DNA from: Lepidostoma basale | Lineage: Eukaryota > Arthropoda > Insecta > Trichoptera > Lepidostomatidae | Reading direction: 5' to 3' | Assembly: GCA_022606425.2 (NCBI GenBank) | Contig: JAHDVF020000211.1 | Location: 124,001-188,000, forward strand | DNA: 64,000 nucleotides | Shown here: in pieces, positions 55,776 to 64,000 of the stretch | How the letters are laid out: every line of letters starts with the position of its first letter | How positions within the stretch are numbered: position 1 is the stretch's first letter | The notes under the pieces: model-generated | Database searches by the model: none | Told to the model about the DNA's origin: nothing | Seen by the model: the letters and a program-made list of their open reading frames with translations, nothing else | Translations under genes and position numbers: made by a program

Positions 55776-56264
55776 ATAAATGTGAAATTAATGTAAAATA
55801 CAAGTATGATTGTATTATTACTCCTTACAAACATTTTAATTTAATTCATTTGTGTTTCCGCAGTGCTGGTATATTAATTTGGCTGCCTAACCTCTCTACA
55901 CTGAAGATTCTACATGACATTTTCAAAGAATGAAATATAGATTCTTACCCATTTGTAAAGTACCAGAAATATTGATCAAATAACATTGTTAAAAATGTTT
56001 ATGTTTATTAATTGTTTTTGAAAAAGTTTCAATATTTTATTGCAATTCAGATCAGCCCCATATTTAATTCAACATTACAGCCTGGTAAACAATGATTTCG
56101 AGACGCCATTGGGTTGTACGTACATAATTGCAAGAGACATTAACACATGTCTGTCAATTTATCAATGATTAAAAAAACACAATAAATAATAGCAGTTGAA
56201 CCGTTTAACTTGGAACCCTGTTATGATTTCACAATTGATTTATTTAATTTATACAAAATAACCC

Positions 56265-56370
56265 TGACAGTAGTTTCGCCAACCGATGCTGGCAGCGAGT
56301 TATTGAGTTGATTACAACACCTGATAATGTCAACAACAGTTGACAAAACAGCTGTGGTGACAATTTTATA
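56265..56370. repeat. Degenerate H2 palindrome
   Basis: 'GTTTCGCCAACCGATGCTGG' on one side and 'CACCTGATAATGTCAACAAC' plus 'GACAAAACAGCTGTGGTGAC' on the other: an inverted H2 pair with eroded cores. Confidence 0.5.
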
Positions 56371-56409
56371 GAAATTAAGTCAATAAATTGTGAAATTATA
56401 ATATTCCAA

Positions 56410-58500
56410 TTTTAACAGTTAACCCTTAACGGACGTAAGTCACCTCTGACGTGACAACAGAATTTTGTCGTATAGTCGCGGTCGTATGGCACATGTGAGG
56501 CGACATAATGAATCATGTTGTCTGAGGAATCTGCGCGTAATTACTTTGTCGAATATTACTAATGGAGCGATTAACATACACAGCGGCTTTTTAAAATTAA
56601 ATACAGTAAAACCTCAATATAATTGACTAATTGAGGGAGGGGGTGTCCATTAATGCCGAAAGTCCGTTATATAAAAATAGGTTTAAAATAAATCAAAAAA
56701 CTTTTTTTTTTTAATATGTACACTGTATTAAGATATAAATAAACAATACAAAACACAAACAAAATTCTATTTAATGTCTTCGGACACTCTTCGTGAAGTG
56801 ATGTTGCTGTTTGATATCGATGCGCTTGCTTTCAGTAATCCTGCTTTGAAAAAGGAATCGAGTTTTGTTTGCACTTTTAAAATTTTCTGTTTTTTTTTGT
56901 AATCAACTCTTTAAAATTACAAAAATTCATTTTTAATCTTTTTACATTTGACTGGATTTTTTGTCCGTTATATCGAGGTTTTACTGTACTGATAGAATAA
57001 CATACAAAAGCTAGCATCCGATAAGGGTTAATAACCTTGAAGTATCATAGTGTTTCCTCCAAAACAATGGACTTTAAATAAATGTTTCAGTTAAGGAATT
57101 GAGGAAATATAAAGAAAACACCAATAATAATTAGAAAAAAGAGTTTATCGAGTGAATACCAAAATTCTGAGCACACATTACGCACGCTTTGCTAGATAAC
57201 TAATCATATATATTACAATAAAACATTATTATTTTTAAATATAACTAAATACACTCTATCACATATAGTTGTTGCAGATATATAACATGTTTCAAGTTCC
57301 TTACACTAGATCCACTCGGGTGTACATAACATCTTCTATTCAAATGATTACAGTGTAGATTGTATTATGATAAGAATTCATTTACAATTGTATATATAGG
57401 ATAAACAGTTCAGCAGCAGAAGGAGTGCAACAAGATGCCTGAAGAACTATTTAAATACAAAAACATTCTATACAAAATATACTGAAGCACTCGTCAATTA
57501 AAAGTATTTTAAATTTTGATAACAATATACAATTTGGAATGGTGCCAAGTTGGCGTAATCTCCTAAATCAATAGTTCAAGTGCAATGTACACACAGATAG
57601 TGCCCAATAGACCACAATCACAAACTTTTGAATAAAAATTTCCTTAAATAAATCGTTTTGATTCAGTACACACAGCATTTTTGGTTTCTTTAGAAGCTGT
57701 TTCAAGAGAAGAATGACTAGTATACATTATTTATTCTGAAGATTATAAAGCTTCAATGAAAATACGTATTAATAAATATATTAACAGCGTTGTTATGATT
57801 CTACAAGTCATTTATTACATTACAATAAAAAAATAAACTCTTCTTCCACGCCCAAACAGCCTTACTTTAATTCCAGCGACTTCGGGCAGCACGAGCTGCG
57901 GATTATTAAATATTTAAATCTATTGTTAGTATGTATATTAAACTTCAATTTCACTCTTTATACAATACAACATTGAATCTTGGATTTCAAAATATACTTG
58001 TGAACAAGATATGCAAATTAGAGAGAAATTTTAAATCAAAATTGTAAAATTTGAATTCTCTATCTAATATAATATTACATATTGATTAATTACACTTATA
58101 TTCTAATGAAAAACATCTCGCATATATCGGCATCAGATTTATTTTATTACAGTAACTGTCTTGAAAATCCTCGTCACACGAACGGGACTAATCTATAACT
58201 ACCAGTTAAGTAATATTTTATTTTATGAACTTCCGAGTTGCCTTGGAGCAGCCCTAAACAATAGGAATCAGTCGTTGAATCTTGCGCAACAAACTAACCG
58301 TGTCCGTATGGCATTTATATAGCGGAACCCACGGAGGATTCGGCACGAAATATAGTAGAAAGACTACAAGCTGATCTTTGACAGGGAAATAAAATATAAA
58401 ATCTGTGAAATTAGTCGGCATTAGGAATAAGGCCGCCCAGAAATTTAACCAAATGAAGAAACGACAAGAAGCGACAGCAACGGCTGATCTGTTTAGATTT
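56410..58500. other. Intergenic DNA between the converging genes
   Basis: Mostly AT-rich without recognised repeats or credible ORFs. A short G+C-rich patch at 57870-57900 has an AG before and a GTAAGG after a ~30-base open stretch on the minus strand, too short to call an exon. 58230-58490 is also unlike the repeats. Nothing else supportable is visible. Confidence 0.4.
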
Positions 58501-58507
58501 TTTTAAG

Positions 58508-58645
58508 ATAATGATTAACCCATCACACCGCGTCTCCCGCGGGGCGAAAAGAGAAGGATGGAGTGTCGCATCGGTTAAAATGTGACAGTCCATTCTTTCT
58601 GCCTACCCTTTCGAGGAGACGGCGTGATGGTTAGTTGGTTAGTTA
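58508..58645 (+). mobile_element. NA element 3' module with tail
   Basis: 'AACCCATCACACCGCGTCTC', 'GGATGGAGTGTCGCATCGG', 'GGAGACGGCGTGATGGTTAG', then TTGGTTAGTTA. Confidence 0.75.
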
Positions 58646-58849
58646 ATAATTAACATATATGAGATTTGAATACCAAAAAATAGTCAAATATACACGATGT
58701 TCTGAAATTAATGGTACGCGGGATGAAATAAAATCATATGACAAGATGAATTTAAGCTAGGATGTTCAATCATTGATTCTGTACAATCAAGTCAAAAATG
58801 TTTTTTTTTTTTGTAATTTAGAAGATATTTTAGGAAAAAAAAAACATCC

Positions 58850-58920
58850 ATTTAACAATGTTTCCAACAGACGTAAGAGAAATAGCCATTAGAGGTGAAC
58901 CTCTGTAATCCGGAAGATCC
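58850..58920. repeat. hAT-type MITE internal fragment
   Basis: 'CAGACGTAAGAGAAATAGCC' and 'GAACCTCTGTAATCC' match the centre of 59688-59936. The ends are lost. It lies just downstream of the WDFY polyadenylation signal. Confidence 0.5.
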
Positions 58921-58975
58921 AAGTCCAAATAGATGCCAAAAGAATAATATAAAAATAAAGTTAAAATTATTTATA

Positions 58976-58981
58976 TTTATT
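58976..58981 (-). terminator. Polyadenylation signal of the WDFY-type gene
   Basis: AATAAA on the minus strand, ~205 bases past the stop codon, after an AT-rich 3'UTR. Further weaker signals exist nearby, so the site is a best guess. Confidence 0.5.
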
Positions 58982-59186
58982 ATATGAAAATGTGAAATTG
59001 TATAATAAAAAAAAAATTATAAACCATCTGAAATAATGGTCATGTTAGAATCACTTGCCGTTGTAGTAAAGCACCATTCTTTTTGGAACACCGTGTACTT
59101 GGTTAGACACATAGGGATGTGTACTCAAAATAATATAACGTAGATTGTTCGATGTTCCCAGGGGTGTGGTGGGTGCAGTGCGGGGG

Positions 59187-59337
59187 CTAGTTGGGGGCGG
59201 GGGTGAGCAGCGGGGAAACGTCCCACAGCTTGATGACGCGGTCCTGCCCCGTGGTGCACAGGCGGCCGGTGGACTCCTCGAGATACATGTGCACCACACT
59301 GTGCTTTACATCATGGAAGGAGGCCAGGGACTCTCGC
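59187..59337 (-). CDS. WDFY1/2-like protein, last coding exon (final WD40 blade)
   Basis: Acceptor TTTTTTCAG; the first base completes the Pro codon begun in the previous exon. It encodes '[20 protein letters not shown]' and '[20 protein letters not shown]' then TAG (complement of 59187-59189). The 'DRVIKLWD' strand is the WD signature of the closing propeller blade that lies after the FYVE insertion in this family. The C-terminus is short, as in known members. Confidence 0.9.
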
Positions 59338-59459
59338 CTGAAAAAACTCATGTTATTGTAATACAAAATTAAATAATTTTATTTTTTAGATAAACTTAAG
59401 GCGTTAACACTGGAATTCCATTATGCTGATTTTTTTATGATTTAAAACAATGTTTTTCC

Positions 59460-60060
59460 ATTTTTGAGTTAATTTTTTTTGACATGTTTCGAAGGCTTTT
59501 TACACCTTCGGGAGAACGATATAAACTAACCAAAATTATTACAAAATTAATGCAAGAACCTAGGAACATATATAACATGTTTTAATTAACTTAGGCAGAG
59601 TACCAGGGACACATAACATTACAAGATCAATGGGTTAAATTTTGAAAAGGATTTTTTTAATGGAAGTTTTTAGTTAGGTGTGATTTACAGTGGCGGTACT
59701 CCCATAGTAGCCCAGAAGCCCGGCTTGCGTAAGAAATTTTGAATCAAAACTCCCAAATATAAGTAATCATGCCCCCGCATAAACCAACGACCCAACAAAT
59801 CACCTTCCAACAATGTTCCCGTCAGACGTAAGAGGAATAGTCGCAATAGCTGAACCTCTGTAAGCCGAAAGAGGTTTTGATTCAAAATTTCTTACACAAG
59901 ACGGACTTCTGGGCTTCTATGGGAGTACCGCCACTGGTGATTTATCTAGGTTCTTGCATTCATTTTGTAATAATTTTGGTTAGTTTATATTGTTCTTCCG
60001 ATGATGAAGATGTAAAACCTTTAAAATATGTTGAGAAAAATATATTTAAAAAAAAATTGT
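59460..60060. repeat. Palindromic element with H8 motifs, interrupted by a hAT MITE
   Basis: Left arm 59465-59575 ('GACATGTTTCGAAGGC', 'AGAACGATATAAACTAACC', 'TGCAAGAACCTAG') and right arm 59945-60045 are inverted. The left H8 copy keeps GAAGG...CCTTC-GAAA-C-AT-G-TC but has lost the CTGANGA box. The right keeps CGATGATGA but has eroded GAAA. The hAT MITE sits between the arms with its own duplication. Confidence 0.65.
59688..59936. mobile_element. hAT-type MITE with 8-bp target duplication
   Basis: CAGTGGCGGTACTCCCATAG inverted ends. GTGATTTA duplicated exactly at 59680-59687 and 59937-59944. 249 bp, ~85% like the 14364-14610 copy by eye. Confidence 0.9.
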
Positions 60061-60151
60061 TTTAATTAAAAAAAATATCGTAAATAAATTTTATTCATCA
60101 ACCATTTCAATTATCATATTTTCCACAGATTTAATTATTTTCTATGATTTA

Positions 60152-60297
60152 AACGACCCTTGTGGCAGATTGGCAACAGCAACGACTGCCACACCGAAGG
60201 TCTCAGGTTTGATTCACGGCGTTAACAGAGTGAAAACAATCTCATACTGTCTTAAATGGCGATAGACTAGGTACCTATCACATGTCATGAGGAAAAC
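60152..60297 (+). mobile_element. tRNA-derived SINE, diverged
   Basis: 'CGACTGCCACACCGAAGGTC' head with altered B box GGTTTGATTCA and 'TAGGTACCTATCACATGTC'. The tail is missing where a LINE-B tail begins. Confidence 0.65.
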
Positions 60298-60299
60298 TA

Positions 60300-60545
60300 G
60301 CTAACTAACCATAAAGCCGTTTCTCCGGAGGGGTAGGCAGAGAGGATGGACCGCCATACTGCTCTGTCCTGACATATCTCTCTAGCTTCCTCTACATTCA
60401 TACATCGTAACATGCATGCTCGTCGATTTTGCTGACTTCGAATGTGGCCGCCTTTTAGTATTTGATGAATTTGGTCATGCAATGCTTTCCTTGGTCTTCC
60501 AAGGCTTCTCTTTCCACTCACACTGCTTACGAGAAACAGCATTAC
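60300..60545 (-). mobile_element. LINE-B 3' fragment
   Basis: CTAACTAACCATAAAGCCGT tail; minus frame 'GKRSLGRPRKALHDQIHQI' and 'ACMLRCMNVEEAREICQD'. It sits in an intron of the WDFY-type gene. Confidence 0.75.
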
Positions 60546-60627
60546 AGTTAGTTAGTATTCTTTGAATTTAAAAAAATTGGTAAATAGTCAAAACATCTAT
60601 CACAGGAAGTTGCAATACAAGACTCAC

Positions 60628-60769
60628 GGCTCATCCTTGAGAGTGGCGTAGCAGGCGTTGCAGATCCGCTGGGGAAACTCAAAGCCCATGATAGGCAGAG
60701 GCAGGCGGTTGGGCGAGCAGGAGTCGCATACCGCCACACCGCACCAACGGCAATGGTGCTGGCGGAGAC
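60628..60769 (-). CDS. WDFY1/2-like protein, FYVE core exon
   Basis: Acceptor TTGAACAG and donor CC|GTGAGT bound 142 bases. With the G from the previous exon it reads '[19 protein letters not shown]', '[19 protein letters not shown]'. This is the heart of a FYVE zinc finger: the basic RQHHCR strand that contacts phosphatidylinositol 3-phosphate, and six of the eight zinc cysteines in CRWC, CDSC and CNAC pairs, with RIC in place of the usual RVC. FYVE proteins of this family act on early endosomes. The phases (2 bases in, 2 bases out) join cleanly to both neighbours. Confidence 0.93.
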
Positions 60770-60834
60770 CTGTTCAATTTTCAACAATATTTTACAAAGT
60801 ATCATAATAAATCAATATCATTAATGATCTAATC

Positions 60835-61085
60835 TCAATAGATGGCGCTAGTGTAGATTGAACTAAAATATGTGAAATTTTTCTCAACATGGTAGCATAT
60901 ATACAACTTTCAAAAATAATTGTCAGACGTGGTGTTCGTAAGAAGGGCGGAATGGGGAATGTTGTATTACATAAAGCGATCGCTTAACCCAACCAATGAC
61001 AAGTGATAAGTTCTGTAAACGCCTCGACCACCATATTCTGTTTCCAAATAATTTACATCTTCGTCTCTATTGAGATACAGTTAAT
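60835..61085. repeat. Single arm of the long foldback element
   Basis: Matches the right arm of 5276-5868: 'GGAATGGGGAATGTTGTATT', 'CGCTTAACCCAACCAATGAC', 'TCTCTATTGAGATACAGTTA', diverged, with no partner arm. Confidence 0.65.
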
Positions 61086-61277
61086 TCTTAATGATTAACC
61101 CGTAATGGGTAAAATCCAGTATTTGTCTACTAGTATTTGTATACATTAAAAAAAAAAAAGATTTAATATTGTATTGCCGTAACTATATCTCCCGGTTTCA
61201 ATAATTCAAAATGAATTACTCACAAAATATATTCACCAACAATTATCTTTTTGAAAGTTTATGATGGTCGGTTAAAG

Positions 61278-61923
61278 CCAGTACGCGTAACCCCCATTCA
61301 TCGTGAGCTCGGTTAATGCGGATTTGTTATAACGCTGTATTTTAAACACTTGTACGGCTTTGACAGCGCGAGTGAGACAAAATATGAAACACTGGTAAGC
61401 CGCTGCCTGGTATGTTTGGGGTTTTCGGTCAGCTATCCTTCAACTTCAGTGTAAGTGTAATAGAAGATATCAGTCTTATAGCCAATTCCGGAGCCATCGA
61501 AGGTGACGATTTAGATGGTATTCACACTCTGTTAAAATCACACGGCGAATCCTCAAATAATGAAGAACTGCAGAAAATGGCCTGTCTTTCTGTCACACGA
61601 AAACAAAGTATCAAAACCTGTTCCCGTGCGAAAATTAAGTGTTAAATTAATCAAGAAGACCATTTCTCTTCACAATCAGTGCATGCAGTTGTATAGAAGA
61701 AAATAATGAGGAATATGAGTGAGTGAGTGCTGTAAAGCATGGTTGTAATGGATTATTTGACGGTTATAGACAAATTTTACAAATATATATTTTGTATGAC
61801 ATACAAATGTTTATTTTTAAAATGCATATATTTTTTTAAATCCCCCGTTGATCGTGGAATTTCACTTATCTTGGCTATATCAGAAACGTATCTCCTGCGA
61901 TCAACCGAGGTTACCTGTACTGG
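61278..61923 (+). mobile_element. Pogo/Tigger-like remnant with transposase C-terminus
   Basis: The ends CCAGTACGCGTAACC and GGTTACCTGTACTGG are imperfect inverted repeats of the pogo style. Inside, the 78-codon open stretch from 61412 reads 'IEDISLIANSGAIEGDD' and 'HTLLKSHGESSNNEELQKM', resembling the region near the C-terminus of Tigger/CENP-B-type transposases. The DDE core is deleted and no clear TA duplication is seen. Confidence 0.5.
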
Positions 61924-62210
61924 ATTTGAAGAAAGCACTGGTTTACCGCAACAATTTTACATCACCAGTAACAAACAATCCTCAGAAACGGATCAGTTTC
62001 ATGTTTAGTGGTAAACAAATGGTAATCTAATAGAATCCGATTGTAAAAGCCGATATGTCGAAATATTCCTGTAAAATCCAGTCTCTGTAACACAGTGTCT
62101 ATAGCAGATAGAACATGCACCAAGATAGTAGAATGAAGAAGATAGGAATTCTGCATCCATTTTAAAACTAAAAAAAATATGTATTATTTAAAAAAAATAG
62201 ATGATCTGAC

Positions 62211-62407
62211 CAAGTTGCCTCTGATCCATCATAGCACGCAGGTTCCAGAAGAAGGGCTTGTGGCAGATGTGGCAGAGGTCCGCCTCCTGCCAGGCAGGTG
62301 TCTCCCTGCGTGGCTCCGACATATCCCAACAGCCCACGGCCCCGTCCGCCCCGGCCGACAGCAGACGCTTGCTGCCTCCCGAATAGCACAGACCCGTCAC
62401 CTTGTTA
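62211..62407 (-). CDS. WDFY1/2-like protein, WD40 blade plus FYVE start
   Basis: Acceptor CGTCTAG and donor CTTG|GTCAGA. The product reads '[19 protein letters not shown]', '[12 protein letters not shown]' (a WD strand), then '[19 protein letters not shown]', which is the N-terminal CxxC pair and conserved PFFWN of the WDFY FYVE domain. 197 bases: one in, 65 codons, one out. The donor GTCAGA is non-ideal but is fixed by protein continuity (QLG-LRQHHC). Confidence 0.92.
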
Positions 62408-62704
62408 CTAGACGGAATAAACAAACACAAAAATGGTATTTACAGATTAAATCATAGACTTTTAAAACTGCAAAAAGGTCATAGAGTAGAAATACAATCA
62501 AAAAAATTGGGAAAAAATTATGTTATGTTTAAAAAATATATTAAGGTTTAATCCATCAACACGTGTTTTTCTCTATTTATAAATTATTGTGTATTTATAA
62601 ATTATTGTGAATATATAAATTATCATTATAAATATTCAAAAAATAACTATAATTTCAATACAGATATATAGAGTTCCTTTTTATCACGAGATATATTTCT
62701 ACAA

Positions 62705-63408
62705 AAAAAATAAAAAAAATTGTTCTGATTTTGAAAATTTGGTTTGGTTCATATGGTTCTCCCGTCAATTTGGAGATATTTCGTGAATAAGTGAATTGTT
62801 TTGGTCAATTTGATTATTGCCGCTCTTTATGATAGTTATTTGTGACAAAAAATATGTTTTTACTGTTTTGGTGTTAAAGTTTTTTCGTTTATAAAAAGAA
62901 TTTTGACAGGTGTAAAAATAAATTTTTCATTTGTTCCAATGACAATTTGAATAAATTCTTTAATAAAATTTTTAAGTTCTTGCTGGTGTTGGATTGTTTT
63001 AAGTGCCTAATTACAGTGAATTAAAAAAAAACAGTGGATAACGTAGAATAAAAATTAAATAAACACAAATGTCCGGATCGTCCAGCTGACGACAAGTGCA
63101 ACATCTAAAATAACAATATGTGTTAAATTATTATTTTTTGTTATTTTATTTTATAGTATTTTATTTCAGATAATTTGTATTATTATTGTATTTCAGATAA
63201 TTTGTTTTAGATTTATTATGTAGACGTTGAACGATCGAAGTGTGCGCGGGAGTTGCCTATTGGTGGCGATGAGGTTCGCAACCCATCACACCGCATCTCT
63301 CGCGATGGCGAAAAGAGAAGGATGGAGTGCCGCATCGATTAAAGTGTTGCAGTCCATTCTTTCTGCCTACCCTTTCGGGGAGACGGCGTGATGGTTAGTT
63401 AGTTAGTT
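62705..63408 (+). mobile_element. NA element, longest copy, with tail
   Basis: Begins near 'TTGTTCTGATTTTGAAAATT', includes the body shared with 26040-26612 and 40571-41150, a short internal duplication ('ATTTCAGATAATTTG' twice at ~63160-63205), the 3' module and GGTTAGTTAGTTAGTTA. It lies in a WDFY intron. Confidence 0.8.
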
Positions 63409-63583
63409 ATATTTCTACAAAGCAATATTTTTTTCAATGAAAATCGTTATTCCAGTCTAAGAGATTTAAAATCATTGAATGTGCAATATACAAAACCTCA
63501 AGATTTCATTTTTATTATACTCGAAGTGAATCTATTGCAGAAAGGGCAAAATATGAATAAACATTGACATTTATAATTCTCAC

Positions 63584-63709
63584 CTGTGACCCTGAAGCTC
63601 ATAAGCTGTTCCCCTCTGCTCACCGATGTTCCACACAATGACAGACTGGTCAAAGGATCCGCTGAAGAGCAACTGAGGAAGTGGTGCCCAGGTCAGCGCC
63701 CTCACAGAC
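63584..63709 (-). CDS. WDFY1/2-like protein, WD40 exon (gene continues off the right edge)
   Basis: Acceptor TTATGCAG and donor CACAG|GTGAGA. Reads '[20 protein letters not shown]', '[20 protein letters not shown]', a WD40 blade whose closing AG joins the next exon's T to make Ser. The acceptor is 291 bases from the window end and no earlier exon fits in that space, so the first five or so blades and the start codon lie outside. Confidence 0.9.
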
Positions 63710-64000
63710 CTGCATAACAAAATTTAAGTCATTCAACACCAATGTCAATTATGGGAATATCCACATCCTAGAAAGGTAACCCAGCTCGGCAAACCCATAC
63801 AAGCATATTTTTTATGATTCTATATATCGCCTCTTTGCAAGAATAACGTGACAATTCGAAAATCAAATCCGCCATGTTCAACATTATTTTCTACATAAAA
63901 CATGGTATTTTCAAAGTGAAAAACAGAGAACTTATGAGGGAAAGAGACAACACAACAGTGGTATATTGTGTTGTCACATTGTCTCTTTCAAACGGGTATC
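63710..64000 (-). other. WDFY intron, right edge
   Basis: No coding sequence seen. A hairpin 'AGAGACAACACAACAG' / 'GTGTTGTCACATTGTCTCT' lies at ~63942-63987. Confidence 0.6.

Noticed and set aside
57870..57905. Mini-exon on the minus strand (AG ... GTAAGG)
   Set aside because: Only ~30 bases, no partner exons and no recognisable peptide.
1..64000. CRISPR arrays, bacterial operons, ribosome binding sites
   Set aside because: The window is eukaryotic nuclear DNA with introns and retrotransposons; no regular spaced direct repeats were seen.

Overview
This is a window of repeat-choked, AT-rich arthropod nuclear DNA, most likely from a moth or butterfly (Lepidoptera) or a close relative. Three things point that way: RTE-type LINE fragments resembling the HmRTE-type elements of Lepidoptera, a Helitron 3' end (short hairpin then CTAGT) of the type common in Lepidoptera, and a tRNA-derived SINE with A and B boxes. 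The order is an inference; no gene here fixes the species.

Host genes. (1) A plus-strand gene for a secreted multi-domain chitin-binding protein. Exon 1 carries a TATA promoter, a 5'UTR and a signal peptide (coding 16281-16338). Exon 2 (51534-53482) encodes eleven CBM14/peritrophin-A units. The two are separated by an intron of about 35 kb that makes up most of the window. (2) The 3' half of a minus-strand WDFY1/WDFY2-type gene (WD40 propeller with an inserted FYVE zinc finger). Its last four exons lie at 63584-63709, 62211-62407, 60628-60769 and 59187-59337, with matching splice phases, and its 5' part lies beyond the right edge. The two genes converge, with 3' ends about 5 kb apart. (3) A single well-spliced minus-strand exon (11668-11817) of an unrecognised cysteine-containing protein. 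(4) A frameshifted coding remnant at 21725-22100.

Repeats fill nearly everything else. A decayed L2-like LINE lies at 2300-5205 and a complete but dead mariner with a TA duplication at 6583-7866. Many 3'-end fragments of RTE-like LINEs are present. One family (called LINE-A here) ends in a (TTAG)n tail, and a separate non-autonomous element (called NA here) carries the same 3' end and tail. There are also tRNA SINEs, a Helitron, a pogo/Tigger remnant, two hAT MITEs with perfect 8-bp duplications, and several long-palindrome elements.

The most unusual signal is a compact three-helix motif that recurs in at least seven otherwise different repeat families. It reads helix I - CTGANGA - one extra base - helix II - GAAAC..T(C/T) - helix I'. 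Helices I and II change sequence between families but keep their base pairing. This is the layout of a hammerhead ribozyme with a very short helix III. The motif usually sits in the arms of palindromic elements, often as an inverted pair. The extra base before helix II departs from the canonical hammerhead, so cleavage activity is unproven.

Inside the 35-kb intron a few repeat-free islands (around 26780-27090, 29180-29830, 36890-37200, 43800-44410, 49010-49500) stand out and are candidates for conserved regulatory DNA.
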